From: JAAYLN01 sp964592855
GTDB lineage: Bacteria; Verrucomicrobiota; Kiritimatiellia; RFP12; JAAYLN01
Direction of reading: 5' to 3'
DNA: 7,779 nt
Assembly: GCA_964592855.1 (NCBI GenBank)
Contig: CAZQKI010000209.1
Coordinates: 1-7,779, forward strand
Below are positions 1-6,121 of this stretch, one piece after another; position 1 is the stretch's first letter, and each line of letters starts with the position of its first letter. Below the pieces are notes generated by a model that was not told the DNA's origin, ran no database searches, and saw nothing but the letters and a program-made list of their open reading frames with translations. A program made the translations under genes and the position numbers.

Positions 1-2
1 TG

Positions 3-440
3 GTGGCGGTCGCGGGCAGTTTGCTGCTGGGCGGCTGCGCCTCCCCGCAATCGGGAACGAATTTTTCGCGCAGCGAGGCGGTGCGGGCGCAAAAGACCTT
101 TTACGGCGTGATCGAATCGGTGACCGAGGGCAACATCGATGGCACGAAGACCGGCATTGGGACGGTGGCGGGCGGTGTCCTTGGCGGCGTAGCGGGACAT
201 TCGGTCGGCGGCGGCAGCGGCAAGGACATCGCGACGGTCGGCGGCGTCATCGCCGGCGCCATTGTCGGTTCGATCGCCGAAGAGGTCTCCACGCGCCAGA
301 AAGCCTATTCGCTCACGGTCAAGTTCGATGACGGACGGTTGATGACCATCGTGCAGAACGCCTCGACGCCCTTCGTCGTCGGACAGCGGGTGAAGGTCCT
401 CGAGACCGACGAGAACCGCATGCGCGTTCAGACGCTGTAA
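3..440 (+). CDS. SlyB-like glycine-zipper outer-membrane lipoprotein, 5' end cut by window edge
   Basis: The reading frame is open to the left edge, so the true start and the first few signal-peptide residues lie outside the window. The first codon seen is GTG and need not be the start. What remains begins with a hydrophobic stretch ending in LLGGC (Cys12 of the visible part), a good lipobox, so a lipid-anchored envelope protein is expected. Residues about 48-92 are very rich in glycine spaced as GxxxG (GTVAGGVLGGVAG, then GGVIAGAIVGS), the glycine-zipper 2TM pattern of SlyB/Pcp-type lipoproteins. The C-terminal third is a small beta-rich region with a DDGR turn and a GQRVKVL segment, also usual in this family. 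Members generally stabilise the outer membrane; that role is taken from the family. The gene lies 26 nt before the dsbD-like gene and is probably cotranscribed with it. Confidence 0.8.
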   Translation: MAVAGSLLLGGCASPQSGTNFSRSEAVRAQKTFYGVIESVTEGNIDGTKTGIGTVAGGVLGGVAGHSVGGGSGKDIATVGGVIAGAIVGSIAEEVSTRQKAYSLTVKFDDGRLMTIVQNASTPFVVGQRVKVLETDENRMRVQTL

Positions 441-451
441 CTGACCGTGTT

Positions 452-457
452 AGAAGG
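452..457 (+). promoter_or_regulatory. Shine-Dalgarno site of the dsbD-like gene
   Basis: AGAAGG lies 9 nt before the ATG at 467. It supports that start, and the signal peptide begins directly after it. Confidence 0.55.
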
Positions 458-466
458 GCGCGCCAA

Positions 467-2092
467 ATGAAAAAACGATCCCGTTGTCAAGTAAGGCTAT
501 CGCGCGCACTTCAGCATTGGCAGCCTCTGCGGCTGGCCTGGGTCCTGAGCCTGCTGCAGGCATCGGCATGGGCTTCGTCTCCGTTTGCCGTATCGGCCGC
601 GATCGACCGCAGCGCACAGCCGGCGGAAATTGGGGTTGCAGTGACGATTCCGGACGGCCACCATCTGTATGCCGACACCTGGTCGGTCATGCAGGGGAGC
701 GCGCCCGCCGCTCCGCTCGCGGCGATCCCCCTGAAGCGGGTCTACGATCCGTTGATTGAAGGTGATCGCGATGTGTTTGAGCGATCATTTACGGCCCGCT
801 ATGCGTACACGGGTGAGACGGGAAAACTGACGGTTGTCTTTCAAGGCTGCTCGGAATCCATCTGTTTCACGCCCGAGACGCATGTGTTCACCTGGGCAGG
901 CGATCAGGTGGAACGGGTGGCGAGCGGCACGCCCGAGTTCGCTCCCGTCCCGTCGTCGGAGTGGCTCTCCGGGATGGAGGTTGTGGCGACGGCTTCGGGC
1001 TTCATGCAGCCGGAGGCCTTTCTGGGTTTTCTGAACGCGCCGCCGATTGCCTCCGGGGAGACGCCGCCGGAGCGGCGGGGATTCACCTCCTTCACGCGCG
1101 ATCCCTCCCAGTTTCTGGCCGAAAAGGGGTGGTGGCTGACGGTGCTGCTCATTCTGTTGGGCGGTCTGCTGCTGAACCTGACGCCCTGCGTCCTGCCGAT
1201 GATTCCGATCAACCTGGCCATCATCGGCGCGGGCGCGCAGAACGGTTCGCGAAGCCGCGGCTTCCTGCTGGGCGGCGTCTACGGGGCCGGCATGGCGCTG
1301 GCCTATGGTGTTCTCGGACTGTCGGTCGTCGTCACCGGCGGCTTCTTCGGCGCCATTCAATCCAACCCGATCTTCAATCTGGTGATTGCCGTCGTCTTCG
1401 TGGCGCTGGGCCTCTCGCTGTTCGATGTGTTTCCGATTGATTTCTCGCGCTTCCAGCGCTCGGGCGGCACCTCCAGGACCGGCATTGGCGTGGTGCTGTC
1501 GATGGGGGCCATGGCCGCACTGCTGGCCGGCGCCTGTGTGGCGCCCGTGGTGATCGCGGTGCTGCTGCTCGCGGGACGGCTCCATGCCGCGGGCTTCGGC
1601 GGCGCGCTGCTGCTGCCGTTTCTGCTGGGTGTCGGCATGGCGTTGCCGTGGCCCTTTGCCGGTGCGGGGCTCGCCTTCCTGCCCAAGCCGGGACGCTGGA
1701 TGACCGGCGTCAAGATGGTTTTCGGCGTCGGCGTGCTTCTGATGGCCCTCTACTACGCGAACCTGGCCTGGCAGGGCTTCCGCCCGGTCGCCGCCGCACC
1801 TGGGGGGCTCGTCGCCGGCGACCGCGCGGCGTGGGCGCAGCGTCTGGAAGCGGCACGGGCCGAAGGGAAGCCCGTGGTTCTCGATTTCTGGGCGACGTGG
1901 TGCAAGAACTGCCACGCGATGTCGCGGACCACGTTGCGCGATCCCGCCGTCGTGGAGGCGTTGAAGGGGTTCGTCTTCATCCCCGTGCAGGCGGAGCGTC
2001 CTGCGGACGAACCCGCCCGGGGGCACCTGCAGGCGCTTGACGTCTCCGGCCTGCCCACCTACATCATCCTGAAACCGGCAGATCTGCGTTAA
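467..2092 (+). CDS. dsbD: Thiol:disulfide interchange protein DsbD-like, short at the C-terminus
   Basis: Inner-membrane protein that passes electrons from cytoplasmic thioredoxin to periplasmic disulfides. It has 541 residues with all three modules in order. A signal peptide covers residues 1 to about 37 (cleavage near ASAWA-SS). The N-terminal DsbD-alpha-like domain (about 38-145) has a GHHLYAD segment and the redox pair Cys128/Cys133 in QGCSESICF. The membrane core (about 222-438) has several hydrophobic helices and the paired cysteines Cys241 (LTPCVLPM) and Cys357 (GACVAPV). The thioredoxin-like domain (about 450-541) has WCKNC (Cys479/Cys482) and the cis-proline loop GLPTY (Pro530). The protein stops 11 residues after Pro530, whereas E. 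coli DsbD, as I recall it, continues about 38 residues, so the last strand and helix of the thioredoxin fold appear missing. The next gene is in the same frame after the TAA but does not supply the missing part. All six redox cysteines are present, so the gene is probably functional. Confidence 0.88.
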   Translation: MKKRSRCQVRLSRALQHWQPLRLAWVLSLLQASAWASSPFAVSAAIDRSAQPAEIGVAVTIPDGHHLYADTWSVMQGSAPAAPLAAIPLKRVYDPLIEGDRDVFERSFTARYAYTGETGKLTVVFQGCSESICFTPETHVFTWAGDQVERVASGTPEFAPVPSSEWLSGMEVVATASGFMQPEAFLGFLNAPPIASGETPPERRGFTSFTRDPSQFLAEKGWWLTVLLILLGGLLLNLTPCVLPMIPINLAIIGAGAQNGSRSRGFLLGGVYGAGMALAYGVLGLSVVVTGGFFGAIQSNPIFNLVIAVVFVALGLSLFDVFPIDFSRFQRSGGTSRTGIGVVLSMGAMAALLAGACVAPVVIAVLLLAGRLHAAGFGGALLLPFLLGVGMALPWPFAGAGLAFLPKPGRWMTGVKMVFGVGVLLMALYYANLAWQGFRPVAAAPGGLVAGDRAAWAQRLEAARAEGKPVVLDFWATWCKNCHAMSRTTLRDPAVVEALKGFVFIPVQAERPADEPARGHLQALDVSGLPTYIILKPADLR

Positions 2093-2113
2093 GCGGGTTT
2101 TGGGACGTTGCCA

Positions 2114-3364
2114 ATGAAGAAGCGGGTCTGCATGAACGGTAAGCCAGGCGTCAGCGTCTTTCCTCCCCACTGGCCGATGGCCACCAGCCTGCATGATTGG
2201 GCGGGCCAGGGGCGGTCGCTGTACGATCCGCTCGCCGAGGCCCGCCGGACCGCCGCGCGGATCGCCGCCAATCGCGCCGCCTTGTCGCTGGACGGGCTTC
2301 TCGCGGAAACCCCCTGGGTGCCGCGCGGGGATCTGGCGGCCGCGCTGGTGGCCTATCACAAGGACGCGATGGGACGCATCCCCTCCGCCACGCGTTACCC
2401 GGAGGCGCAACCGTTCGTCGAGCAGGTGCTCCGCTTCGAGAAGGAGCTGCGGCGATTGGCCAACCTGGACGACCTGGGTGTCGCGACCGTGATGAGCCTG
2501 GGGCGATTTCTGCTGTTCCGTGGGCGGCGGCAGTTCGGGCTCCGGAGACCCGCGCAGCAGGCGGAGCGCTGCCGCATCCTGCTGCATCTGGAAACCGATC
2601 GTGGCCCGTTCATGATCAAGAATGTGGACGATCCGCCGCGGAACTGGAAGCCGGCGCCGGCCCTGCCGCCGCGCATGCCGCGGTCGGATTATTGGTGGGA
2701 GCAGGTGGAATGGGTGGCCGACGGCACGGGCTCCGGATTGCACTTGGAAGATGAGCCGTCCGAACTGTTTCCGCTGCCGGCCGTGTGGGTCATGGCCAGC
2801 GAGCATGCGCACGACACGCCCGGGGTGGTGGATTTCGTCCGCCGCTACAGCCCGTTTTTCGGAGGCGGCAACCTGCTGGTCTACGACCGTCAGCTCCGCC
2901 TGGCGGCGATCGAGAAGAGCAGTCACAACCACTGCGAGGTGTTCCCGCCGGAAGACGGTCGCTGGGCGCACATCAGCGGCATGGTCTGCCGCGACCCTGC
3001 TTCGCCCCACGGGCGCTATCAGACGGCGTGCCGCGAGGCGTACTTGCGGCTCTACGGGTTGCCGGCCGACGGTCCGGACGCCGCGTTCTGGATGTTCTGC
3101 GACGAGGGCGAGCGCATGCTGGTCGACGGCGTGCGCCAACTCGGCAACCGGCCGAAGGTGAACGACATCATCGAACTCTTCCGGACACCCTATCCCGGCG
3201 GCTTGTGCAAGGGCGGGCACAGATTCCACAAGGATCAGGCGGTCACCGAATACACACTCTGGACCTACGCTCACCTGATCGCCGAACGCAAGTACCTGCG
3301 CTGGCAGCGCGGCGAGGATTTGTCCGTATGGCCGGCCGATCCGGAGACCTGCGAATTTGTGTGA
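2114..3364 (+). CDS. Putative Ntn-hydrolase, C45 / acyltransferase-like
   Basis: Soluble protein of 416 residues with no signal peptide. I chose the ATG at 2114 (weak GGGA 8 nt upstream). A TTG at 2108 and an ATG at 2132 in the same frame are alternatives. Features recall the C45 (acyl-CoA:6-aminopenicillanate acyltransferase / linear-amide hydrolase) fold. Cys153 opens a strand followed by DRGPFMIKNVDD, the 'Cys ... G ... N-x-D' pattern of the mature N-terminus. Then come GTGSGLHLEDEP (about 204-215), NLLVYD...AAIEKSS (about 253-270), HISGMVCRDP (about 286-295), and near the end GGLCKGGHRFH followed by EYTLWTYAHL, which resembles the closing 'ICxH ... T-x-A-S-V' region. If so, residues 1-152 would be an autocatalytically removed propeptide. 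The residue before Cys153 is Arg, not the Gly of the classic acyltransferase. Substrate unknown. It follows the dsbD-like gene by 21 nt. The family call comes from motif resemblance only. Confidence 0.5.
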   Translation: MKKRVCMNGKPGVSVFPPHWPMATSLHDWAGQGRSLYDPLAEARRTAARIAANRAALSLDGLLAETPWVPRGDLAAALVAYHKDAMGRIPSATRYPEAQPFVEQVLRFEKELRRLANLDDLGVATVMSLGRFLLFRGRRQFGLRRPAQQAERCRILLHLETDRGPFMIKNVDDPPRNWKPAPALPPRMPRSDYWWEQVEWVADGTGSGLHLEDEPSELFPLPAVWVMASEHAHDTPGVVDFVRRYSPFFGGGNLLVYDRQLRLAAIEKSSHNHCEVFPPEDGRWAHISGMVCRDPASPHGRYQTACREAYLRLYGLPADGPDAAFWMFCDEGERMLVDGVRQLGNRPKVNDIIELFRTPYPGGLCKGGHRFHKDQAVTEYTLWTYAHLIAERKYLRWQRGEDLSVWPADPETCEFV

Positions 3365-3941
3365 TCACACGCGATTCGCCGGCAGCACTTTCAGCAGGGC
3401 CGCCAGGCCCTCGCGTGGCTGTGCGGGCAGGTTTTGCGTGCGGGTCTGAGCAACGCCGGTCTCCGCGGCCAGCAGATCGGCAAGCAAGCCTTGTGCGGGC
3501 ATCCGAAGCAGCGTGAGGGTGCAGTCACCCTCCACGATCCGCTGTGTTTCCAGAATCTCGAACATCGTCTGCGCCACCTCGGTGTCGCGGCAGATGTCCG
3601 CCATCGCCTGGCCGACGATGGCCGGCCGCACGGCCGAGGCTTTGCCGAACTCGATCGCGGCCTGGCGCTCGGCCGTGCTCCGGATGATGCTGACACTTGA
3701 AATAGGGTCCGCCCGGCAGGATGACCCGCACTTGCGGATAGCAGTAACGCTCCCGCTCCGTCTCCCGCAGCGACTCGGCGATCACGTCGTCAAGGCTGGT
3801 CAGGTTGCCCAACCGCTGCGCGCGCCCGAAGACCGTCTTCACCGCCCGCTCGTTCGGGCCAACTGTGTACCAGCCGGTCAGTACAAACCGCACGGCGAAC
3901 CAAGCCGCAAACCCCAGCAACACTCCTGTCAGCATGTCCAT
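3365..3941 (-). pseudogene. SPFH/band-7 family membrane protein, internally deleted and frameshifted
   Basis: The N-terminal piece (3941 down to about 3698) has a membrane anchor (MLTGVLLGFAAWFAVRFVL) followed by the start of a band-7 domain: TVGPNERAVKTVFGRAQRLG, then YPQVRVILPGGPYFK. At about 3697 homology stops in that frame. It resumes at once in another frame with SIIRSTAERQAAIEFGKA, VRPAIVGQAMADICRD and MFEILETQRIVEGD, which I read as the C-terminal part of the same family, and runs to the TGA at 3365-3367. Normal members are, to my knowledge, several hundred residues, so the middle of the SPFH domain is absent and the two ends are out of frame. Full-length members are membrane scaffold or stomatin-like proteins; this copy should not make one. 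The start at 3941 is preferred over the ATG at 3947 because AAGGAG lies 6 nt before 3941 and directly abuts 3947. It lies 37 nt behind panC in the same direction. An assembly error at 3697 is possible. Confidence 0.7.
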
Positions 3942-3947
3942 GTGCAT

Positions 3948-3953
3948 CTCCTT
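3948..3953 (-). promoter_or_regulatory. Shine-Dalgarno site of the SPFH remnant
   Basis: AAGGAG on the minus strand is 6 nt from the ATG at 3941 and 0 nt from the ATG at 3947, so it selects 3941. It is the strongest ribosome binding site I see in the window, which is odd for a decayed gene and suggests recent decay. Confidence 0.6.
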
Positions 3954-3978
3954 GCGTCCGTGCGAACGAAATTCATAA

Positions 3979-4815
3979 CTAGAGGATGCAGTTGTCGATG
4001 AGGCGCGTCTTGCCTGCGAAGGCGGCGATCGCGATGAGCACGCCGGGCGACAGAACCGGCGCCGGGGTCAGGTTCCCGCCGTCGACGACGGCGACGTAGT
4101 CCGTGCGGAGTCCGCTCGCCACCAGTTCCTGCTCGATCATCCGACGGACGGCATCGCTCTCACGGTTGCCCTTTGCATAGGCGGCTTGCGCGCGTGTGAG
4201 CGCGCGGGAGAGTCCGCGCGCGGATTGCCGTTCCGCCGCCGAGAGCCGCACGTTGCGCGAACTCATGGCCAGACCGTCGGCTTCGCGGACGATGGGCGCG
4301 ACGATGATCTCGACGGGGAAATTCAGGTCGCGGACCATCCGCTGGATGACGATCACCTGCTGGGCGTCCTTCTGGCCGAAGACGGCGACGTGGGGCAGCA
4401 CGCAGTTGAAGAGCTTGGCGACGACCGTGCAGACGCCGCGGAAGTGTCCGGGACGCGAGGCGCCGCAGAGCACCTTGGAGAGGGATTCCTCGACGACGGC
4501 GATGCTGGCGTCGGGCGCATACATGTCGGCGACGGCGGGCATGAAGATCACATCGACGCCCCCGGCCTCGCAGAGGGCCTGGTCGCGTTCGGGGTCGCGC
4601 GGATAGACGGAAAAGTCCTCGTTCGGGCCGAACTGCGTGGGGTTCACAAAGAGGGTCAGCACCACGCGGTCGGCCGACTGGCGGGCACGGCGGACCAGCG
4701 ACAGGTGCCCTTCATGGAGGAACCCCATGGTCGGCACGCAGGCAATCCGTTCGCCGGCTGCCAGTCGGCTGCGCGACCACGCCTGCATCTCGACGGGAGC
4801 GGTGATGATTTTCAT
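3979..4815 (-). CDS. panC: Pantothenate synthetase
   Basis: Cytoplasmic ligase joining pantoate and beta-alanine with ATP to give pantothenate, AMP and pyrophosphate, in coenzyme A biosynthesis. It has 278 residues, the usual bacterial length, and all signature segments are intact: PTMGFLHEGH with the nucleotide-binding HxGH (His34, His37), FVNPTQF (56-62), RPGHFRGV (121-128), FGQKDAQQ (146-153) and MSSRN (184-188), ending in GKTRLIDN. The ATG at 4815 is chosen because the conserved protein begins there (MKIITAPVEM). The frame stays open far upstream, but that stretch overlaps the SH3 gene out of frame and is not homologous. The start lies 8 nt after the SH3 gene's stop with no clear Shine-Dalgarno, so translational coupling is likely. 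No panB or panD is visible. Confidence 0.97.
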   Translation of the reverse strand: MKIITAPVEMQAWSRSRLAAGERIACVPTMGFLHEGHLSLVRRARQSADRVVLTLFVNPTQFGPNEDFSVYPRDPERDQALCEAGGVDVIFMPAVADMYAPDASIAVVEESLSKVLCGASRPGHFRGVCTVVAKLFNCVLPHVAVFGQKDAQQVIVIQRMVRDLNFPVEIIVAPIVREADGLAMSSRNVRLSAAERQSARGLSRALTRAQAAYAKGNRESDAVRRMIEQELVASGLRTDYVAVVDGGNLTPAPVLSPGVLIAIAAFAGKTRLIDNCIL

Positions 4816-4823
4816 GGCTGCAT

Positions 4824-5870
4824 CTATTGACGGGCGGGAAGTGCCAGCAGGCGCCGGGCCTCGAGCACGGGGACATCCTGGCCGGCAAGGTGCCAGATCC
4901 GGCCTTGGACTTCGACCGGGCTGTCGACCAGGGCGGCGAGTTGTCCGTCCAATCCGATCACCTGACAAAGCACTTCGCGACGGCTGCGCCCCCTCCCCGA
5001 CGCGACGATCTGGTGGGTGCTGAAACCTGGCCCTGCGGCATAGTTGACGCGGATCAGGGTGCCGGAGAACTTGCCGGGCGCATTCTGGGGGCGGCGGGCA
5101 TCGGGGACGAAGCCGTTCAGCGCCAGGGGGAGGGTGGGGGTGGGCGTACGGATTGGCGGGGAAGGCAGGATCGGCTGGAACGGCCGACTGATGGCTTTCG
5201 GTGTCGCCGGGGCGGGTTGCGCCGGGGCGGTTTCGTCGGGGAGCGGAGCCAGCACGGCGGGTTGCACGATGTCGGTCGCGTCGCCGGCGGCGTTGGCTTC
5301 GGCGAGCGGCGCGAGGATGGCGGGCGGCACGAGGTCGGTCGCGGCGCCTGTGGCGTTCGCGTCGTCGGCAGGCGGGGGGGCTTCGGGAAGTGGAACGGCT
5401 GCGTTCGCTTCCTCGGCAACGACGGGGATGACGGGGGCGACATAGTCGCGGTTGATCCACAGAAAACACGCATCCGTCGGGGCGATCTTCGTCCAGTCGC
5501 CCATTTCGCCGCGCGAGACGACGGTCGTGCCCTTGTTCAGTTCGCCGACGCGTTTGAATTGCAGACCGGGACCGCCGCGCACCTGCGCCTTGTTGACGGC
5601 GATGCGTCCCGCCTGGAGCAACTCGCCGTAGACCCAGAGATCGACCGACTGCGGCGCCACGACGCGCACCCACGCATTGGAGGCGAGGGGATCGGGGGCG
5701 ACCAGAAGGTCGCCAGCCATCATCTGCCCGACGACCTCGGCGTCTTCAACGGGCTGCGCCCGCAAATTGACGCGGTCTCCCAAGACCCGGACAACCTGAG
5801 GCTCCGAGGCCAGCGCTTGGGAGGCGAGCCATAAAGCCGCCAGAAAGCCGATTCTTCGGGCTGCGGCCAT
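4824..5870 (-). CDS. Secreted bacterial SH3-domain protein with low-complexity linker
   Basis: The protein has 348 residues. A signal peptide covers residues 1-22 (MAAARRIGFLAALWLASQALA-SE). Two SH3b-like units follow: about 26-86 (VRVLGDRVNLRAQP ... WVRVVAP ... WVYGELL) and about 89-145 (INKAQVRGGPG-type strand, VGELNKGTTV, WTKIAP, LWINRDYV). Residues about 150-250 are an Ala/Pro/acidic linker holding a near-exact 21-residue tandem repeat. A compact C-terminal domain (about 265-345) contains FSGTLIRVNYAAGPGFSTHQ and VEVQGRIWHLAGQDVPVLEA and looks OB-like to me. It is probably periplasmic or cell-wall associated; SH3b domains often bind peptidoglycan or protein partners, but no catalytic domain is present. 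The ATG at 5870 is chosen because the signal peptide starts there. An in-frame ATG at 5936 would overlap the small basic protein gene by 44 nt. It lies 22 nt after that gene and 8 nt before panC, so it is likely in one operon. Confidence 0.8.
   Translation of the reverse strand: MAAARRIGFLAALWLASQALASEPQVVRVLGDRVNLRAQPVEDAEVVGQMMAGDLLVAPDPLASNAWVRVVAPQSVDLWVYGELLQAGRIAVNKAQVRGGPGLQFKRVGELNKGTTVVSRGEMGDWTKIAPTDACFLWINRDYVAPVIPVVAEEANAAVPLPEAPPPADDANATGAATDLVPPAILAPLAEANAAGDATDIVQPAVLAPLPDETAPAQPAPATPKAISRPFQPILPSPPIRTPTPTLPLALNGFVPDARRPQNAPGKFSGTLIRVNYAAGPGFSTHQIVASGRGRSRREVLCQVIGLDGQLAALVDSPVEVQGRIWHLAGQDVPVLEARRLLALPARQ
5238..5363 (-). repeat. 63-bp tandem duplication inside the SH3-protein linker
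   Basis: Two adjacent in-frame 63-base units (5238-5300 and 5301-5363) agree at about 50 positions by eye. They encode 21-residue units of the form (D/E)ANAxGxATDxVxPAxLAPLx in the linker between the SH3 region and the C-terminal domain. This looks like a duplicated spacer. Confidence 0.8.
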
Positions 5871-5892
5871 TTTGATGAACCCAGACGCGCGA

Positions 5893-6048
5893 TCAGACGG
5901 CTGGCTTGGTCTTGCGAAGACCCAGTCCGCGATCACCCGATTTCCACTGGCCGCGTTCGGTCAGGAGGTTGATGCGCTCAAAGCGCTTCAAAACGTTGCG
6001 CTTGGCCGTGATTTTGCTGGAACCTTTAAGACTGCGATGCTGACTCAT
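5893..6048 (-). CDS. Small basic protein of the Chlamydiae/Verrucomicrobia family
   Basis: The protein has 51 residues and is strongly basic, starting MSQHRSLKGSSKITAKRNVL and containing KRFERINLL, GQWKSGDRG and LRKTKPAV at the end. I recognise the pattern SLKG...KRNVLKRFER...GQWKxGDR...GLRKTK as the short conserved protein seen across Verrucomicrobia and Chlamydiae (annotated as 'small basic protein', TIGR04137 as I recall). Its biochemical role is not established as far as I know. The size and charge suggest nucleic-acid or ribosome binding, which is inference. It is the first gene of the minus-strand cluster, 22 nt before the SH3 protein gene. The ATG at 6048 is preceded only by a weak GAGAAAAG stretch. 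It is a strong hint that the host belongs to the PVC superphylum. It is easily missed by gene callers with a length cut-off. Confidence 0.88.
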   Translation of the reverse strand: MSQHRSLKGSSKITAKRNVLKRFERINLLTERGQWKSGDRGLGLRKTKPAV

Positions 6049-6121
6049 AATGCTTTTCTCACGTTGTGTCGCCAGCGTCCCGATTCAGCCAGCGAAATGA
6101 ATTGCCAATGTTACCAGATTC
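6049..6121. promoter_or_regulatory. Divergent intergenic region between small basic protein and exonuclease
   Basis: These 73 bases separate two genes read away from each other and are less GC-rich than their surroundings, so they should carry both promoters. TTGGCA/TTGCCA-like hexamers occur near 6103-6108 on both strands, but I could not pair either with a convincing -10 box, so no promoter is assigned. Confidence 0.4.

Noticed and set aside
785..3274. Very long open frame (829 codons) on the minus strand opposite the dsbD-like and hydrolase genes.
   Set aside because: Its translation is Arg/His/Gln/Pro-rich without any domain, while the plus-strand frames encode clear conserved motifs. 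Long antisense frames are common in high-GC DNA.
4816..5673. Upstream extension of the panC frame to a 564-residue protein.
   Set aside because: The extension is low-complexity Arg/Pro text overlapping the SH3 gene out of frame. Pantothenate synthetase homology starts exactly at the ATG at 4815.
4827..5834. 335-codon plus-strand frame opposite the SH3 gene.
   Set aside because: Gly/Arg/Asp-rich shadow of the minus-strand gene with no recognisable domain or ribosome binding site.
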